NCBI GenBank assembly: GCA_028706655.1
Contig: JAQTVW010000006.1
Location: forward strand, 1-36,595
DNA length: 36,595 nt
DNA from: Dehalococcoidales bacterium
Lineage (GTDB): Bacteria; Chloroflexota; Dehalococcoidia; Dehalococcoidales; RBG-16-60-22
Reading direction: 5' to 3'
The notes below the pieces were generated by a model, which was not told the DNA's origin, made no database searches, and saw only the letters and a list, made by a program, of their open reading frames with translations. Made by a program: the position numbers and the translations under genes. Shown here piece by piece: positions 8,370 through 17,099 of this stretch (within the stretch, counting starts at the first letter, position 1; each line of letters begins with the position of its first letter).

Positions 8370-9065
8370 ATGATTAAAGCCGTCTTTTTCGACCTGTATC
8401 ACACGCTGGTGCGCTACGAGCCGCCCCGGGAAAAGCTCCAGGCTGCCGCGCTGCAGGAGTTCGGCATTGCGTCCAATCCGTCCGACCTCATCCGCCCGAT
8501 TGTCGCGGCTGACGAATTCTTCTACGGGGAGCTCGCGCGCCAGCCGATGAACCAGCGTTCCGAGCAGGACAAGAAGGCGCTGTGGGCGCGCTACCAGCAG
8601 AAATTTCTCGAAGAAGCCGGCATCCCGGTCACGGAGCCGCTGGGCAGAGGGCTGCTGGTCAAGATGGCGCAGGCGAAAATGAAACTCGTCCTCTTTGACG
8701 ATGTCGCACCCACGCTTACCGGACTCAAGACGAAAGGACTGCGGCTCGGTCTTATCTCCAACATCGATAAAGATATCACGCCCATGCTTACGGAACTGGG
8801 ACTGTTGAACTGGCTGGAGATAATCGTCACCTCGGTAGAAGCGGGTTTCTCCAAGCCTCAGCCGGAGATTTTCCACGAGGCGGTCAAACGCGCTCATGTT
8901 ACCCCTGCGGAAGCCATCTTCATCGGCGACCAGTACCAGGTGGACGCCCTCGGCGCGTGCAAAGCGGGACTACAGGGCGTCCTGCTCGACCGCGGCGGCT
9001 ACTACGCGGAAGTGAACGACTGCCGCCGCATCAGGGGTTTAGGACAGGTAGAGAGCTTACTCTGA
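8370..9065 (+). CDS. HAD superfamily hydrolase
   Basis: 231 residues. Motif I is FFDLYHTL with nucleophile Asp8; position 10 is Tyr, not the usual catalytic Asp. Motif II is LISN, motif III the Lys in SKPQPEIF, motif IV GDQYQVDALGA. A cap domain occupies the stretch between motifs I and II. The D-x-Y-x-T form is seen in 2-haloacid dehalogenases and several uncharacterised HAD subgroups, so phosphatase activity should not be assumed. I chose the ATG at 8370, preceded by GAGGAG at 7 nt; an in-frame TTG just before it is less likely. Confidence 0.85.
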   Translation: MIKAVFFDLYHTLVRYEPPREKLQAAALQEFGIASNPSDLIRPIVAADEFFYGELARQPMNQRSEQDKKALWARYQQKFLEEAGIPVTEPLGRGLLVKMAQAKMKLVLFDDVAPTLTGLKTKGLRLGLISNIDKDITPMLTELGLLNWLEIIVTSVEAGFSKPQPEIFHEAVKRAHVTPAEAIFIGDQYQVDALGACKAGLQGVLLDRGGYYAEVNDCRRIRGLGQVESLL

Positions 9066-9075
9066 CTTATTCACC

Positions 9076-9792
9076 CTATGGAGCGGAAATAGGGTATGAA
9101 GGAACTGGAGTGATACGGAAAGGCGCCGCTTCTGTCAAGTCTTGAGATGCAGAAACCGCGTAGAGATTGTCCCCTATTACTGCTTCATTGAACGCTACTG
9201 TTTGACCTTCATAAACGGTGACATAGGCAGGAAGCAGGTATCCATCAGCCAAAGCTCTGACTTGCAAAATAAAGGATATCTGAGCGAATGATGCGTTTGG
9301 ATATTTCGTATTGGTATCATCTTTATGCAGCCAGTCAGTCAACTCCTGTATTGATGCAAAATGCCGCGGGTATTTTATTTTCTTCAACTCAGCAGTCAGG
9401 GTGGTATTCAGATTTTGTTGCGTCTTAACACTATCATTGGCGTTTTGCAGGCTGGTCTGCAGCGTTGCTACCTGCCCTTCTGAAGTTTTCAACTGCGCCT
9501 GCAAATTTGTTGTCTGGGTTTGGGACGCAGTAAGTTTTGTTTGCAGGTCGGCAGCTTTGGTTTCTGAATCCTTCAGTTGACCTTGCAGCCCAGTCGCCTG
9601 AGTCTGCGATGCAGTGAGATTGGTCTGCAAGTCAGCGGCTTTCGTTTCCGAATTAGTCAGTTCCGTTTGCAGGGTGGCTACTTGAGATTCCAAACCCTGT
9701 TTTGCCACATTGGTCTGGTAATACAGACCACCTCCCGCGCCGGTTGTGAGAACCAAGAAAATCAAAACGGGAACGAAAACCTTTGCGCTCAT
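9076..9792 (-). CDS. Membrane-anchored coiled-coil protein with 28-residue tandem repeats
   Basis: 238 residues. A hydrophobic segment at about 5-25 (VFVPVLIFLVLTTGAGGG) anchors it, followed by a coiled coil at about 30-135 rich in Gln, Thr and Leu heptads. Residues 48-75 and 76-103 are tandem copies beginning SETKAADLQT. A globular C-terminal domain (about 137-238) starts with YPRHFASIQELTDWL and has no recognisable catalytic motif. The start has a GAAGGAGGG ribosome site. It lies 11 nt after the HtrA-like protease stop, so the two probably form an operon. Extracytoplasmic location is likely. Function unknown. Confidence 0.75.
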   Translation of the reverse strand: MSAKVFVPVLIFLVLTTGAGGGLYYQTNVAKQGLESQVATLQTELTNSETKAADLQTNLTASQTQATGLQGQLKDSETKAADLQTKLTASQTQTTNLQAQLKTSEGQVATLQTSLQNANDSVKTQQNLNTTLTAELKKIKYPRHFASIQELTDWLHKDDTNTKYPNASFAQISFILQVRALADGYLLPAYVTVYEGQTVAFNEAVIGDNLYAVSASQDLTEAAPFRITPVPSYPISAP

Positions 9793-9803
9793 TTAGCCCT
9801 CCT

Positions 9804-10586
9804 TCAAGTCTTATCGTTGATAAAAGCCTTTGCTTCATCAATCGGGATTGCCAGCCCGATGCCTTCGATATCAACACTCACAAACTTGGCAACATTCACC
9901 CCCACTGCTTCACCTTTCAGGTTGACCAGCGGACTGCCGCTATTTCCGGGATTGATTGCCGCATCGGTCTGTATATAATCAACTCCTTCAATGCTACGCA
10001 CTGCGGAGACGATTCCCTTGGAAACGGTGCTTTGCCCCTGAAGCCCAAGGGAATACCCGATAGCGACTACTTCCTCTCCGACTAATATTCCAGAGGAACT
10101 GCCTAAAGTACATGACGGGAAATCAGTACGATTCGAAATTATCCCTACAATCGCCAGGTCTCTGTGCTCGTCCCGAGCCACGACTATCCCATCAAATTTG
10201 TCACCTGTTACCAGTATGACCTGAACCAGGCTTTCATTACTCACGACGTGTTTATTGGTCAAAACATATCCTGCCTGTGTGAATATCAGACCGGAACCGG
10301 AGCCTCCTGAAGTCTGAATTTTGACTACCGCGGATTTTACCCTGGCAATCACCTCTGCCAAAGAAGTTGCGGGAGTTGCGGTTGGATTGACTAGCGGGGT
10401 AGGCGTAGCAGTCACTGTCGTTGGGGGAAGTGTAACCGTGACAGTCGGGGGCACTGGCGATGCTGCCGGCGTCAAGGTTTGGCTCGGAGTTTTAGTTAAG
10501 GGTGAAGTTTTTATTACTGGAGATGATACACAACCTGAGAATGCCAGTAATATCAGCAGAATTACGCAAATTACCGGCTTCATCAC
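9804..10586 (-). CDS. HtrA/DegP-like trypsin-type serine protease, lipoprotein
   Basis: 260 residues. The N-terminal signal peptide ends in FSGC with Cys19 as the likely lipidated residue; a Thr/Pro-rich linker spans about 26-75. The protease domain has all three catalytic residues: His113 in LTNKHVVS, Asp143 in HRDLAIV and Ser216 in NPGNSGSPL. No PDZ domain follows, so it is shorter than classical DegP/HtrA. It is probably anchored outside the membrane and cuts misfolded or specific envelope proteins; the coiled-coil protein encoded next may be a partner. The start is GTG 10586 or ATG 10583; the promoter predicts a leader of only 3-6 nt. Confidence 0.88.
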   Translation of the reverse strand: MMKPVICVILLILLAFSGCVSSPVIKTSPLTKTPSQTLTPAASPVPPTVTVTLPPTTVTATPTPLVNPTATPATSLAEVIARVKSAVVKIQTSGGSGSGLIFTQAGYVLTNKHVVSNESLVQVILVTGDKFDGIVVARDEHRDLAIVGIISNRTDFPSCTLGSSSGILVGEEVVAIGYSLGLQGQSTVSKGIVSAVRSIEGVDYIQTDAAINPGNSGSPLVNLKGEAVGVNVAKFVSVDIEGIGLAIPIDEAKAFINDKT

Positions 10587-10595
10587 AGTATACCA

Positions 10596-10624
10596 ATAAT
10601 AGTCCTAGGAACAGGCTTTGTCAA
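10596..10624 (-). promoter_or_regulatory. Promoter of the HtrA-like gene, leaderless-type
   Basis: On the minus strand, TTGACA (10624-10619), 17-nt spacer, TATTAT (10601-10596). The predicted start near 10589 is 3 nt before the GTG, and no ribosome site fits in between. Confidence 0.7.
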
Positions 10625-10636
10625 CGCACTCGTTAG

Positions 10637-11989
10637 CTAGTATAAAAGACACTCATCACACTTACCTGCCAAACATCCGGTCTGATAAATGTGCAACAAG
10701 CCCTGCTGGCGACGGGCGGTATTGACCGGCTTGCTTAATCCCAGCTTTTGGCTCATGTGTTTTTCTACCGTGTTGGACTCCAGCCGGGGATAACCGCGGT
10801 AAAGCTCAAGTGCCTTTACGGCAAGTCCCTTTTGTGATACATGATTGCCCCACGCGTAAACAAAAGGCAATAATATGTTCACGACGATGTCCGCCGCCCG
10901 CCCGCGACCGATGAGCATTGCCCCGGCACAGGAACTGTCCCAGGCAAAATCATAGTGGTCTGCCCAGTAGCCATCGGCAACAACGGTGAACATGCGCTCA
11001 AGGCGAGAGGGGTTTTCCGGTGCGGTTTCCCCCACATAATTGACTCCCGCCGCGAGAATCCCTTGCTTGCGATATTGCCGCAGCAAACGGCTCACTGCGG
11101 CGATGCGCCGGGTGGGGAAATTGTCCGGTCTTACTTTGAACATGTGCCAGTCATTTGCCGACATCGTCTCTACCGGCGGAAAGGCCGCCCACGCTCGTTC
11201 CAAATCGTCAATCCAGAGGTCTTCGCCGGCACGTGAAATCGCGCCCCGCTGTGATGGCAGCAGTCCCGCCGTGCCCAGCAGCAGTGCCTGAACCCTGAGA
11301 AGATAATCAGAATCAGGAGAATCTACCCCGCCGGCAGCTTCAAGCGTTTGCAGCGGCAGCCGCCGGGACAGTTCCTGGAAGGGAATCTTGTTGCGGGAGT
11401 AGCCCAGCGCGCCCATGATGCCGGTATAAAGGACCTGGGAGGCATCGTATCTAGCCAGTTCCTCACTAAAGCCGCGGGCTTTGTTTATAAAACGCTCGTC
11501 GCCGGCAGCATCCAGACTTGCGGTCATTGTTTCCCGGGATGCGCCGGTTATCCGGCAGGCGCTCGCTCGTTCCTTGTTGTCTCCAACCAGAGGCACATTT
11601 TCAAGGGTATATTTATGTAAAGCCAATGTTGGAACGTGATTGCCGTTGGCGAGGCAGGCGGTCATTCCCGAATCATGCCAGAACACGGCGTGCAGGATGA
11701 CCTGATTATAGCGCGGGTCGTGCTGGTGATGATGTGTCCACCAGCCGCTGGAACGGACATGGACTTCGACCGCGCCGATAAGTAGCCCGCGTCTGGTGGC
11801 GATAACCGCATCCAGTAAATCGGGACCCTCGTCTTCATTGATGCGTCCCGGGTAGACGACGCTGACCGGCTCGCCTTCTTCGGTGACCAGCTCCGCCTGT
11901 ATCGCCGATAGGTTTTGCCATGCTCTGACCACCAGTTCTTCCGGCAGAGTGGCTGCTCCGTTCTGCCGGACAAATTGCGGTACATTCAA
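10637..11989 (-). CDS. DUF2851 family protein
   Basis: 450 residues, normal for DUF2851. Typical features are LPEELVVRAWQNL near the start, then NEDEGPDLLDAVI, EVHVRSSGWWTHHHQHDPRYNQVILHAVFWHD (conserved Glu, His and Asp suggesting a nuclease-like or metal-binding centre) and a C-terminal QTGCLAGKCDECLLY with cysteines. The biochemical role is not established. The start is TTG at 11989; its promoter puts transcription only 2 nt upstream. The operator shared with the XRE gene lies between -35 and -10, so it is probably repressed by that regulator. The promoter lies within the end of the XRE gene and the 33-nt gap. Confidence 0.85.
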   Translation of the reverse strand: MNVPQFVRQNGAATLPEELVVRAWQNLSAIQAELVTEEGEPVSVVYPGRINEDEGPDLLDAVIATRRGLLIGAVEVHVRSSGWWTHHHQHDPRYNQVILHAVFWHDSGMTACLANGNHVPTLALHKYTLENVPLVGDNKERASACRITGASRETMTASLDAAGDERFINKARGFSEELARYDASQVLYTGIMGALGYSRNKIPFQELSRRLPLQTLEAAGGVDSPDSDYLLRVQALLLGTAGLLPSQRGAISRAGEDLWIDDLERAWAAFPPVETMSANDWHMFKVRPDNFPTRRIAAVSRLLRQYRKQGILAAGVNYVGETAPENPSRLERMFTVVADGYWADHYDFAWDSSCAGAMLIGRGRAADIVVNILLPFVYAWGNHVSQKGLAVKALELYRGYPRLESNTVEKHMSQKLGLSKPVNTARRQQGLLHIYQTGCLAGKCDECLLY

Positions 11990-11997
11990 TACGAGGG

Positions 11998-12026
11998 ATT
12001 ATACACGTTTCCGTGTATCGTGTCAA
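11998..12026 (-). promoter_or_regulatory. Promoter of the DUF2851 gene, leaderless-type
   Basis: Near-consensus on the minus strand: TTGACA (12026-12021), 17-nt spacer, TATAAT (12003-11998). The predicted start is at about 11991, 2 nt before the TTG codon. Confidence 0.8.
12001..12018. promoter_or_regulatory. XRE operator upstream of the DUF2851 gene
   Basis: ATACACGTTTCCGTGTAT is a perfect 7+7 bp inverted repeat. It fills the spacer of the DUF2851 promoter and overlaps its -10. It shares TACAC-N6-GTGTA with the site at 12278-12295. Confidence 0.75.
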
Positions 12027-12268
12027 GGCTTGCGGGGCTTTTTAGCAGGTGGCGCAGCATCGTATTTATAGTCGGCGCGCTCAGCGACCACGGCAAGCAA
12101 GGTTGCGGACGCCCCGCGCGGCTGGTACATGCCGGTCTCCCACTCGCTGATGGTCTGCTGGCGGGTGCCCAGGGTATCCGCCATTTCCTGCTGGGTAAGC
12201 TTCATATGCTGGCGCAATGCCTTTATTTGCGCGCCGTCCCACTGTGGTTTCGCTGATTTCCGAGGCAT
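12023..12268 (-). CDS. XRE-family HTH transcriptional regulator
   Basis: 81 residues. A single Cro/CI-type helix-turn-helix: AQIKALRQHMKLTQQEMADTLGTRQQTISEWETG, with the Q-x-x-x-A and T-I-S-x-W-E-x-G positions typical of XRE proteins. The C-terminus is a short Lys/Pro-rich tail (APPAKKPRKP). The predicted transcription start coincides with the A of the ATG, so the mRNA should be leaderless. Matching palindromes in its own promoter and in that of the next gene (DUF2851) indicate autorepression and control of DUF2851. DNA binding itself is inferred. Confidence 0.88.
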   Translation of the reverse strand: MPRKSAKPQWDGAQIKALRQHMKLTQQEMADTLGTRQQTISEWETGMYQPRGASATLLAVVAERADYKYDAAPPAKKPRKP

Positions 12269-12274
12269 AGCCAG

Positions 12275-12303
12275 ATTTTACACGAATCAGTGTAATCCGT
12301 CAA
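12275..12303 (-). promoter_or_regulatory. Promoter of the XRE gene, leaderless
   Basis: On the minus strand, TTGACG (12303-12298), 17-nt spacer, TAAAAT (12280-12275). Six nt separate the -10 from the ATG, so +1 should be the A of the start codon. Confidence 0.75.
12278..12295. promoter_or_regulatory. XRE operator upstream of its own gene
   Basis: TTACACGAATCAGTGTAA is a perfect 6+6 bp inverted repeat with a 6-nt centre. It lies between -35 and -10, as at the DUF2851 promoter. Confidence 0.75.
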
Positions 12304-12527
12304 AATCGTTCATGGCGAGTCAATCCTCCGATAAGCTCAGTACGAGCGGATATTGCCCGCCGCTTAAGAGGGGCGGCTCCGCCTTGTTCCGGGAAATACC
12401 TGTATGGTTACGCAGTTCCAGCTTTTGACCGGATATCATTTATATCTATTGACGAGATAATCACCAGTAATAATTATGCCAATGCCTGTCCTTACCTGTA
12501 AATGCCTGTAATTTGCTGTATATCAAG

Positions 12528-12557
12528 TTGCCCATATGTTCCCTTCTGCGGTAAGAT
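12528..12557 (+). promoter_or_regulatory. Promoter of groES-groEL
   Basis: TTGCCC at 12528-12533, 18-nt spacer, TAAGAT at 12552-12557. The predicted start near 12564 directly abuts the CIRCE element. The stretch from 12304 to 12527 contains a GGCGG/CCGCC stem near 12371-12384 and no convincing gene. Confidence 0.6.
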
Positions 12558-12564
12558 GTATCTG

Positions 12565-12591
12565 TTAGCACTCTCCCCCCGAGAGTGCTAA
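12565..12591. promoter_or_regulatory. CIRCE element (HrcA operator)
   Basis: TTAGCACTC-N9-GAGTGCTAA, a perfect match to the canonical CIRCE inverted repeat. HrcA bound here represses the groESL operon until heat shock. hrcA itself is not in the window. Confidence 0.97.
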
Positions 12592-12635
12592 AATTTGCAG
12601 AATACAATTCGCTGGAGAAAGACAAAGGAGGAGTT

Positions 12636-12938
12636 ATGGCAATAAAGTTACAGCCGCTAGGTGACCGCGTCGTGGTCAGGCCCATCGAGAGAGAGGAGAG
12701 GACCAAGTCCGGCATCTACCTGCCCGATACTGCCAAAGAAAAACCGCAGGAAGGCGAAATCCTGGCAGTCGGCCCCGGCAGAATGACCGAGGACGGCAAA
12801 CGGATTGCCCTGGATGTCAAGGCGGGCGATCGGGTCATCTACGCCAAGTATGGCGGAACCGAGATTAAGGTCGATGGTGAAGACCTCGTCATTCTACGCG
12901 AGAGCGATATTCTCGCTAAAAAAGCCGGCAAGGCTTAG
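12636..12938 (+). CDS. groES: Co-chaperonin GroES
   Basis: 100 residues. Starts [20 protein letters not shown] and has the mobile loop [22 protein letters not shown] and the conserved [17 protein letters not shown]. Forms the heptameric lid of the GroEL folding chamber in the cytoplasm. The ATG at 12636 follows a strong AAAGGAGGAG site; an in-frame extension into the CIRCE region is not real. groEL begins 28 nt downstream, and both are controlled by the CIRCE site. Confidence 0.98.
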   Translation: MAIKLQPLGDRVVVRPIEREERTKSGIYLPDTAKEKPQEGEILAVGPGRMTEDGKRIALDVKAGDRVIYAKYGGTEIKVDGEDLVILRESDILAKKAGKA

Positions 12939-12950
12939 TCCAAGAGGTAA

Positions 12951-14588
<1,638 letters not shown>

Positions 14589-14616
14589 TCCGGGTAAATC
14601 CTCATTCACCAGTTCG

Positions 14617-14645
14617 AGAGGGGGCGAAAGCCCCCTCTTCTTTTT
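14617..14645 (+). terminator. Intrinsic terminator after groEL
   Basis: A 9-bp perfect stem AGAGGGGGC / GCCCCCTCT with a GAAA loop, followed by TCTTTTTAT. Confidence 0.95.
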
Positions 14646-14650
14646 ATCCC

Positions 14651-14732
14651 TGTCATTGCGAAAAGTGCAACGACGAAGCAATTCCATACGGGATTAGTGG
14701 AAGTTGCCCCGACTTTTCAGCCCGCAATGACA
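14651..14732. repeat. Palindromic interspersed repeat, copy 2
   Basis: Terminal TGTCATTGCG / CGCAATGACA with the inner CGACGAAGCAATTCC, related to the repeats at 4304-4381 and 23478-23554. It lies just after the groEL terminator. Confidence 0.8.
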
Positions 14733-14762
14733 GCCAGGCATTTCCCAAACAATTTTGAGATA

Positions 14763-14771
14763 TGCTACAAT
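14763..14771 (+). promoter_or_regulatory. Extended -10 promoter of the SDR-MaoC operon
   Basis: TGCTACAAT (TG-N-TACAAT) at 14763-14771 with no clear -35. The predicted start near 14778 leaves a leader of about 68 nt before the SDR gene. Confidence 0.45.
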
Positions 14772-14845
14772 GGTCAACGACTGTAGCGCAACCCGACGGT
14801 CCCATTCCACCGTTAACTACAGAATTCTTAAAGGGGTGAAAAAAT

Positions 14846-15607
14846 ATGGACTGTTCTCTACAGGGTAAAATAGCCCTCATCACCGGCGGCAGCCGCGGCA
14901 TCGGCGAAGCCTCAGCGCTGGCATGTGCGCGGGCAGGCGCCGATGTGGCGTTGACCAGCCGCAAGACCGAGGAGCTGGAACGGGTGGCGGGAGAAATCAG
15001 GAAGCTGGGCCGAAAAGCGCTGGTGATTTCCGCGCACATCGGTCACATGGACGAGCTTAAAGGGATTGCGGATAAGGTCAAACAGGAATTCGGCAGGATT
15101 GATATCCTCGTCAATAACGCCGGGGTCAGTCCCGCTCTCACCGGCGTACTGGATACTGAGGAACGCTTGTGGGACACCATCATGAATGTCAACCTGAAAG
15201 GATTGTTCTTTTTCAGCCAGGCGGTCGCCAAAATCATGAAGGAGCAAGGCGGCGGCAGTATCATCAATATTGCCTCCATCAGCGGCATCCGCCCGGAAAA
15301 GAACCAATCGGTCTATGCCGTCAGCAAAGCCGGCGCTATCATGGCGACCAGGGCGATGGCGCTGGAACTGGCGCCCTATAACATCCGCGTCAACGCTATT
15401 GCGCCCGGGGTCATCATGACCAAGATGGGATATGACCGCTTGAAGTACATCCCCGGCGATAAGGAATTCGTGGAGAGCCGCACGCCGATGAGACGCCCCG
15501 GCCAGCCCAGTGAAATCGCAGACGCCGTGGTCTACCTCGCGTCCGATGCCTCGAGCTATGTCAACGGAGCGACACTGGAAATCCATGGCGGTATGCTTTT
15601 AACTTAA
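14846..15607 (+). CDS. SDR-family oxidoreductase (3-oxoacyl-ACP reductase-like)
   Basis: 253 residues, the classical SDR length. Nucleotide site TGGSRGIGEA near the N-terminus, NNAG in ILVNNAGVSPA, the catalytic Ser in NIASISG, and Tyr-x-x-x-Lys in SVYAVSKAG, then PGVIMTKMG. It reduces a keto group or oxidises an alcohol with NAD(P)H. The substrate is not determined by sequence, but the two hot-dog dehydratase-like genes downstream suggest an acyl-CoA or acyl-ACP substrate. AAAGGGGTG precedes the ATG. First gene of a probable four-gene operon. Confidence 0.9.
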   Translation: MDCSLQGKIALITGGSRGIGEASALACARAGADVALTSRKTEELERVAGEIRKLGRKALVISAHIGHMDELKGIADKVKQEFGRIDILVNNAGVSPALTGVLDTEERLWDTIMNVNLKGLFFFSQAVAKIMKEQGGGSIINIASISGIRPEKNQSVYAVSKAGAIMATRAMALELAPYNIRVNAIAPGVIMTKMGYDRLKYIPGDKEFVESRTPMRRPGQPSEIADAVVYLASDASSYVNGATLEIHGGMLLT

Positions 15608-15636
15608 TATCGCTAATTCAAATTGGAGGATATGAT

Positions 15637-16053
15637 ATGGCGGGAAAACCGACAATAACTAAAGAAGAGCTGCTGAATCAGAAATTCGGTCCGGTGTCTT
15701 ATGACATCGAGAAATGGTGGGTCAAGAAGTTCGTCGAGGCGGTTGACGACCCCAATCCCGCGTGGCAGAAGGTCACTCCGCCCACTTTCGCCACTGCCCT
15801 TATCCTGGAAGACATGCATGATGCCATCGTTAACTATGGCGACTATAAAGCCAGCCTCAACGGCGGCAATGAACTGGAGTATTTCAAACCGATCAAAATC
15901 GGAGATACGATTACCGTTACCGGCAAGATAACCGCCATGAAAGAGCGCCCCGGCAAACTGGGGACGATGGTCATTATCATCAGCGAAGCATCTTATACCA
16001 ATCAGAATAAAGAGCTGGTCGCCAAATGCCGCAGCACCAGCATCAAATATTAG
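15637..16053 (+). CDS. MaoC/FAS1-like dehydratase, N-terminal-type hot-dog protein
   Basis: 138 residues. Resembles the N-terminal hot-dog half of MaoC-like dehydratases: an opening helix KEELLNQKFGPVSYDIEKWWVKKFVEAVDDPNP, then TPPTFATAL and ELEYFKPIKIGDTITVTGKI. In two-subunit (3R)-hydroxyacyl dehydratases this half helps bind substrate while the partner carries the catalytic Asp/His, so it probably pairs with the next gene product. GGAGG lies 7 nt before the ATG at 15637. Confidence 0.8.
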   Translation: MAGKPTITKEELLNQKFGPVSYDIEKWWVKKFVEAVDDPNPAWQKVTPPTFATALILEDMHDAIVNYGDYKASLNGGNELEYFKPIKIGDTITVTGKITAMKERPGKLGTMVIIISEASYTNQNKELVAKCRSTSIKY

Positions 16054-16064
16054 GAGGCGTGGCA

Positions 16065-16499
16065 ATGGCTAAGCAGGTCTGTTTTGAAGATGTCGCTATC
16101 GGCAGCGAAATCCCGGTGCTGGTCAAACATCCCACACCGCGCCAGCTCGTCAAATGGGCGGGCGCTTCCGGTGACTACTACGAAATTCATTACGATAAGG
16201 ACTTCGCGCTCAACAACAAGCTGCCCGGGACTATCGTGCACGGGTGGCTTCACCTTTCCTTCCTCGGTCAGATGATGACGGACTGGATTGGCGAAGAAGG
16301 CACGCTGGTCAAACTGGCCGCCAGTTACCGCGGCATGCTTCGCCCCCACGAAGACCTGTTCTGCAAGGGTAAGGTGACGAAAAAGTACACCGCAGACGGC
16401 AAGAATTTCATCGAAGCAGATATCTGGGTGGAAAATCCCCGCGGGGAAAAGACCACGCCGGGCGCTGCCACCGTCACGCTGCCGAACAAGAAGCAGTAA
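16065..16499 (+). CDS. MaoC-like dehydratase (hydratase subunit)
   Basis: 144 residues. Hot-dog fold with the hydratase-2 motif region ASGDYYEIHYDKDFA. The catalytic Asp and His of the G-D-x-N-P-x-H motif are kept while Asn-Pro is replaced by Tyr-Glu. IVHGWLHLSFLGQ follows, then YRGMLRPHEDLFCKGKV. It probably hydrates or dehydrates (3R)-hydroxyacyl thioesters with the preceding protein as partner. TAGGAGG precedes the ATG; it begins 11 nt after the previous stop. Confidence 0.82.
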   Translation: MAKQVCFEDVAIGSEIPVLVKHPTPRQLVKWAGASGDYYEIHYDKDFALNNKLPGTIVHGWLHLSFLGQMMTDWIGEEGTLVKLAASYRGMLRPHEDLFCKGKVTKKYTADGKNFIEADIWVENPRGEKTTPGAATVTLPNKKQ

Positions 16500-16501
16500 T
16501 C

Positions 16502-16975
16502 GTGAGCCGCTTATCGCCGGAATTGCGGGCGAACCTGCTTTACGAGGATGCTCCGCACTATGCCCTCTGGTTGAAGCTGATTCTTTTCGGGACGCTCGGC
16601 TTGACTCTGGTCCTTGGGTTTTCCCTGCTGGCGGTCGACTTTACCGGCGCGTTGACCTGCTTCGGCGTCACAATTGTAGATGCCGTTATCTTCAGCCTGG
16701 TCTTCCCGCGCCGCTACCAGCTCTTCACCGACCGTCTGCGCATCGTCCTGGGCGGACCTTTCACCTTCACCGTTCCCCTGGACAATATCAAGACCGTCCG
16801 CGTGTTCCACAACAGCCCCTTTAAAGGCAGCGCCCTGAGCATCAACTTCGTGACGAACACCCGCAGTGTGCTGGAAATCGTACGGCACAAAGGCTGGGCA
16901 GTCACAATTACGCCATCCCGCGCCGAATATTTTGCGGAATACCTCAACCGGACAATCAAGGAACGGGCGCGGTAA
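16502..16975 (+). CDS. Two-TM membrane protein with bacterial PH-like domain
   Basis: 157 residues. Two membrane segments at about 24-42 (LWLKLILFGTLGLTLVLGF) and 48-66, then a cytoplasmic beta-rich domain: RYQLFTDRLRIVLGGPFTFTVPLDNIKTVRVF, typical of YdbT/bPH-like domains. The start is GTG at 16502, 2 nt after the MaoC stop, suggesting translational coupling. No relation to acyl metabolism is evident; the role is unknown. Confidence 0.75.
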   Translation: MSRLSPELRANLLYEDAPHYALWLKLILFGTLGLTLVLGFSLLAVDFTGALTCFGVTIVDAVIFSLVFPRRYQLFTDRLRIVLGGPFTFTVPLDNIKTVRVFHNSPFKGSALSINFVTNTRSVLEIVRHKGWAVTITPSRAEYFAEYLNRTIKERAR

Positions 16976-17008
16976 AAAGCTCCTGTTTCCTTCCAGGCAA
17001 TGCTCCTA

Positions 17009-17038
17009 TTGACTCTTTTCTTTTCGGCATGTTAATAT
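17009..17038 (+). promoter_or_regulatory. Promoter of the metal transporter gene
   Basis: TTGACT at 17009-17014, 18-nt spacer, TAATAT at 17033-17038. The predicted start near 17045 falls within the 17040-17061 palindrome. Confidence 0.55.
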
Positions 17039-17039
17039 T

Positions 17040-17061
17040 TTATTGCAATCAGTCGCAATAA
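17040..17061. promoter_or_regulatory. Candidate metalloregulator operator
   Basis: Perfect inverted repeat TTATTGC-N8-GCAATAA, lying across the predicted transcription start of the histidine-rich transporter gene. A repressor bound here would block initiation. The regulator is unknown. Confidence 0.5.
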
Positions 17062-17099
17062 CGAACCGTTGCATATTTCATTTCCGAGGGGATAAGGAC

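Noticed and set aside
9484-9651. CRISPR-like repeat
   Set aside because: Only two adjacent 84-bp copies, in frame within a coiled-coil coding region; no spacers.
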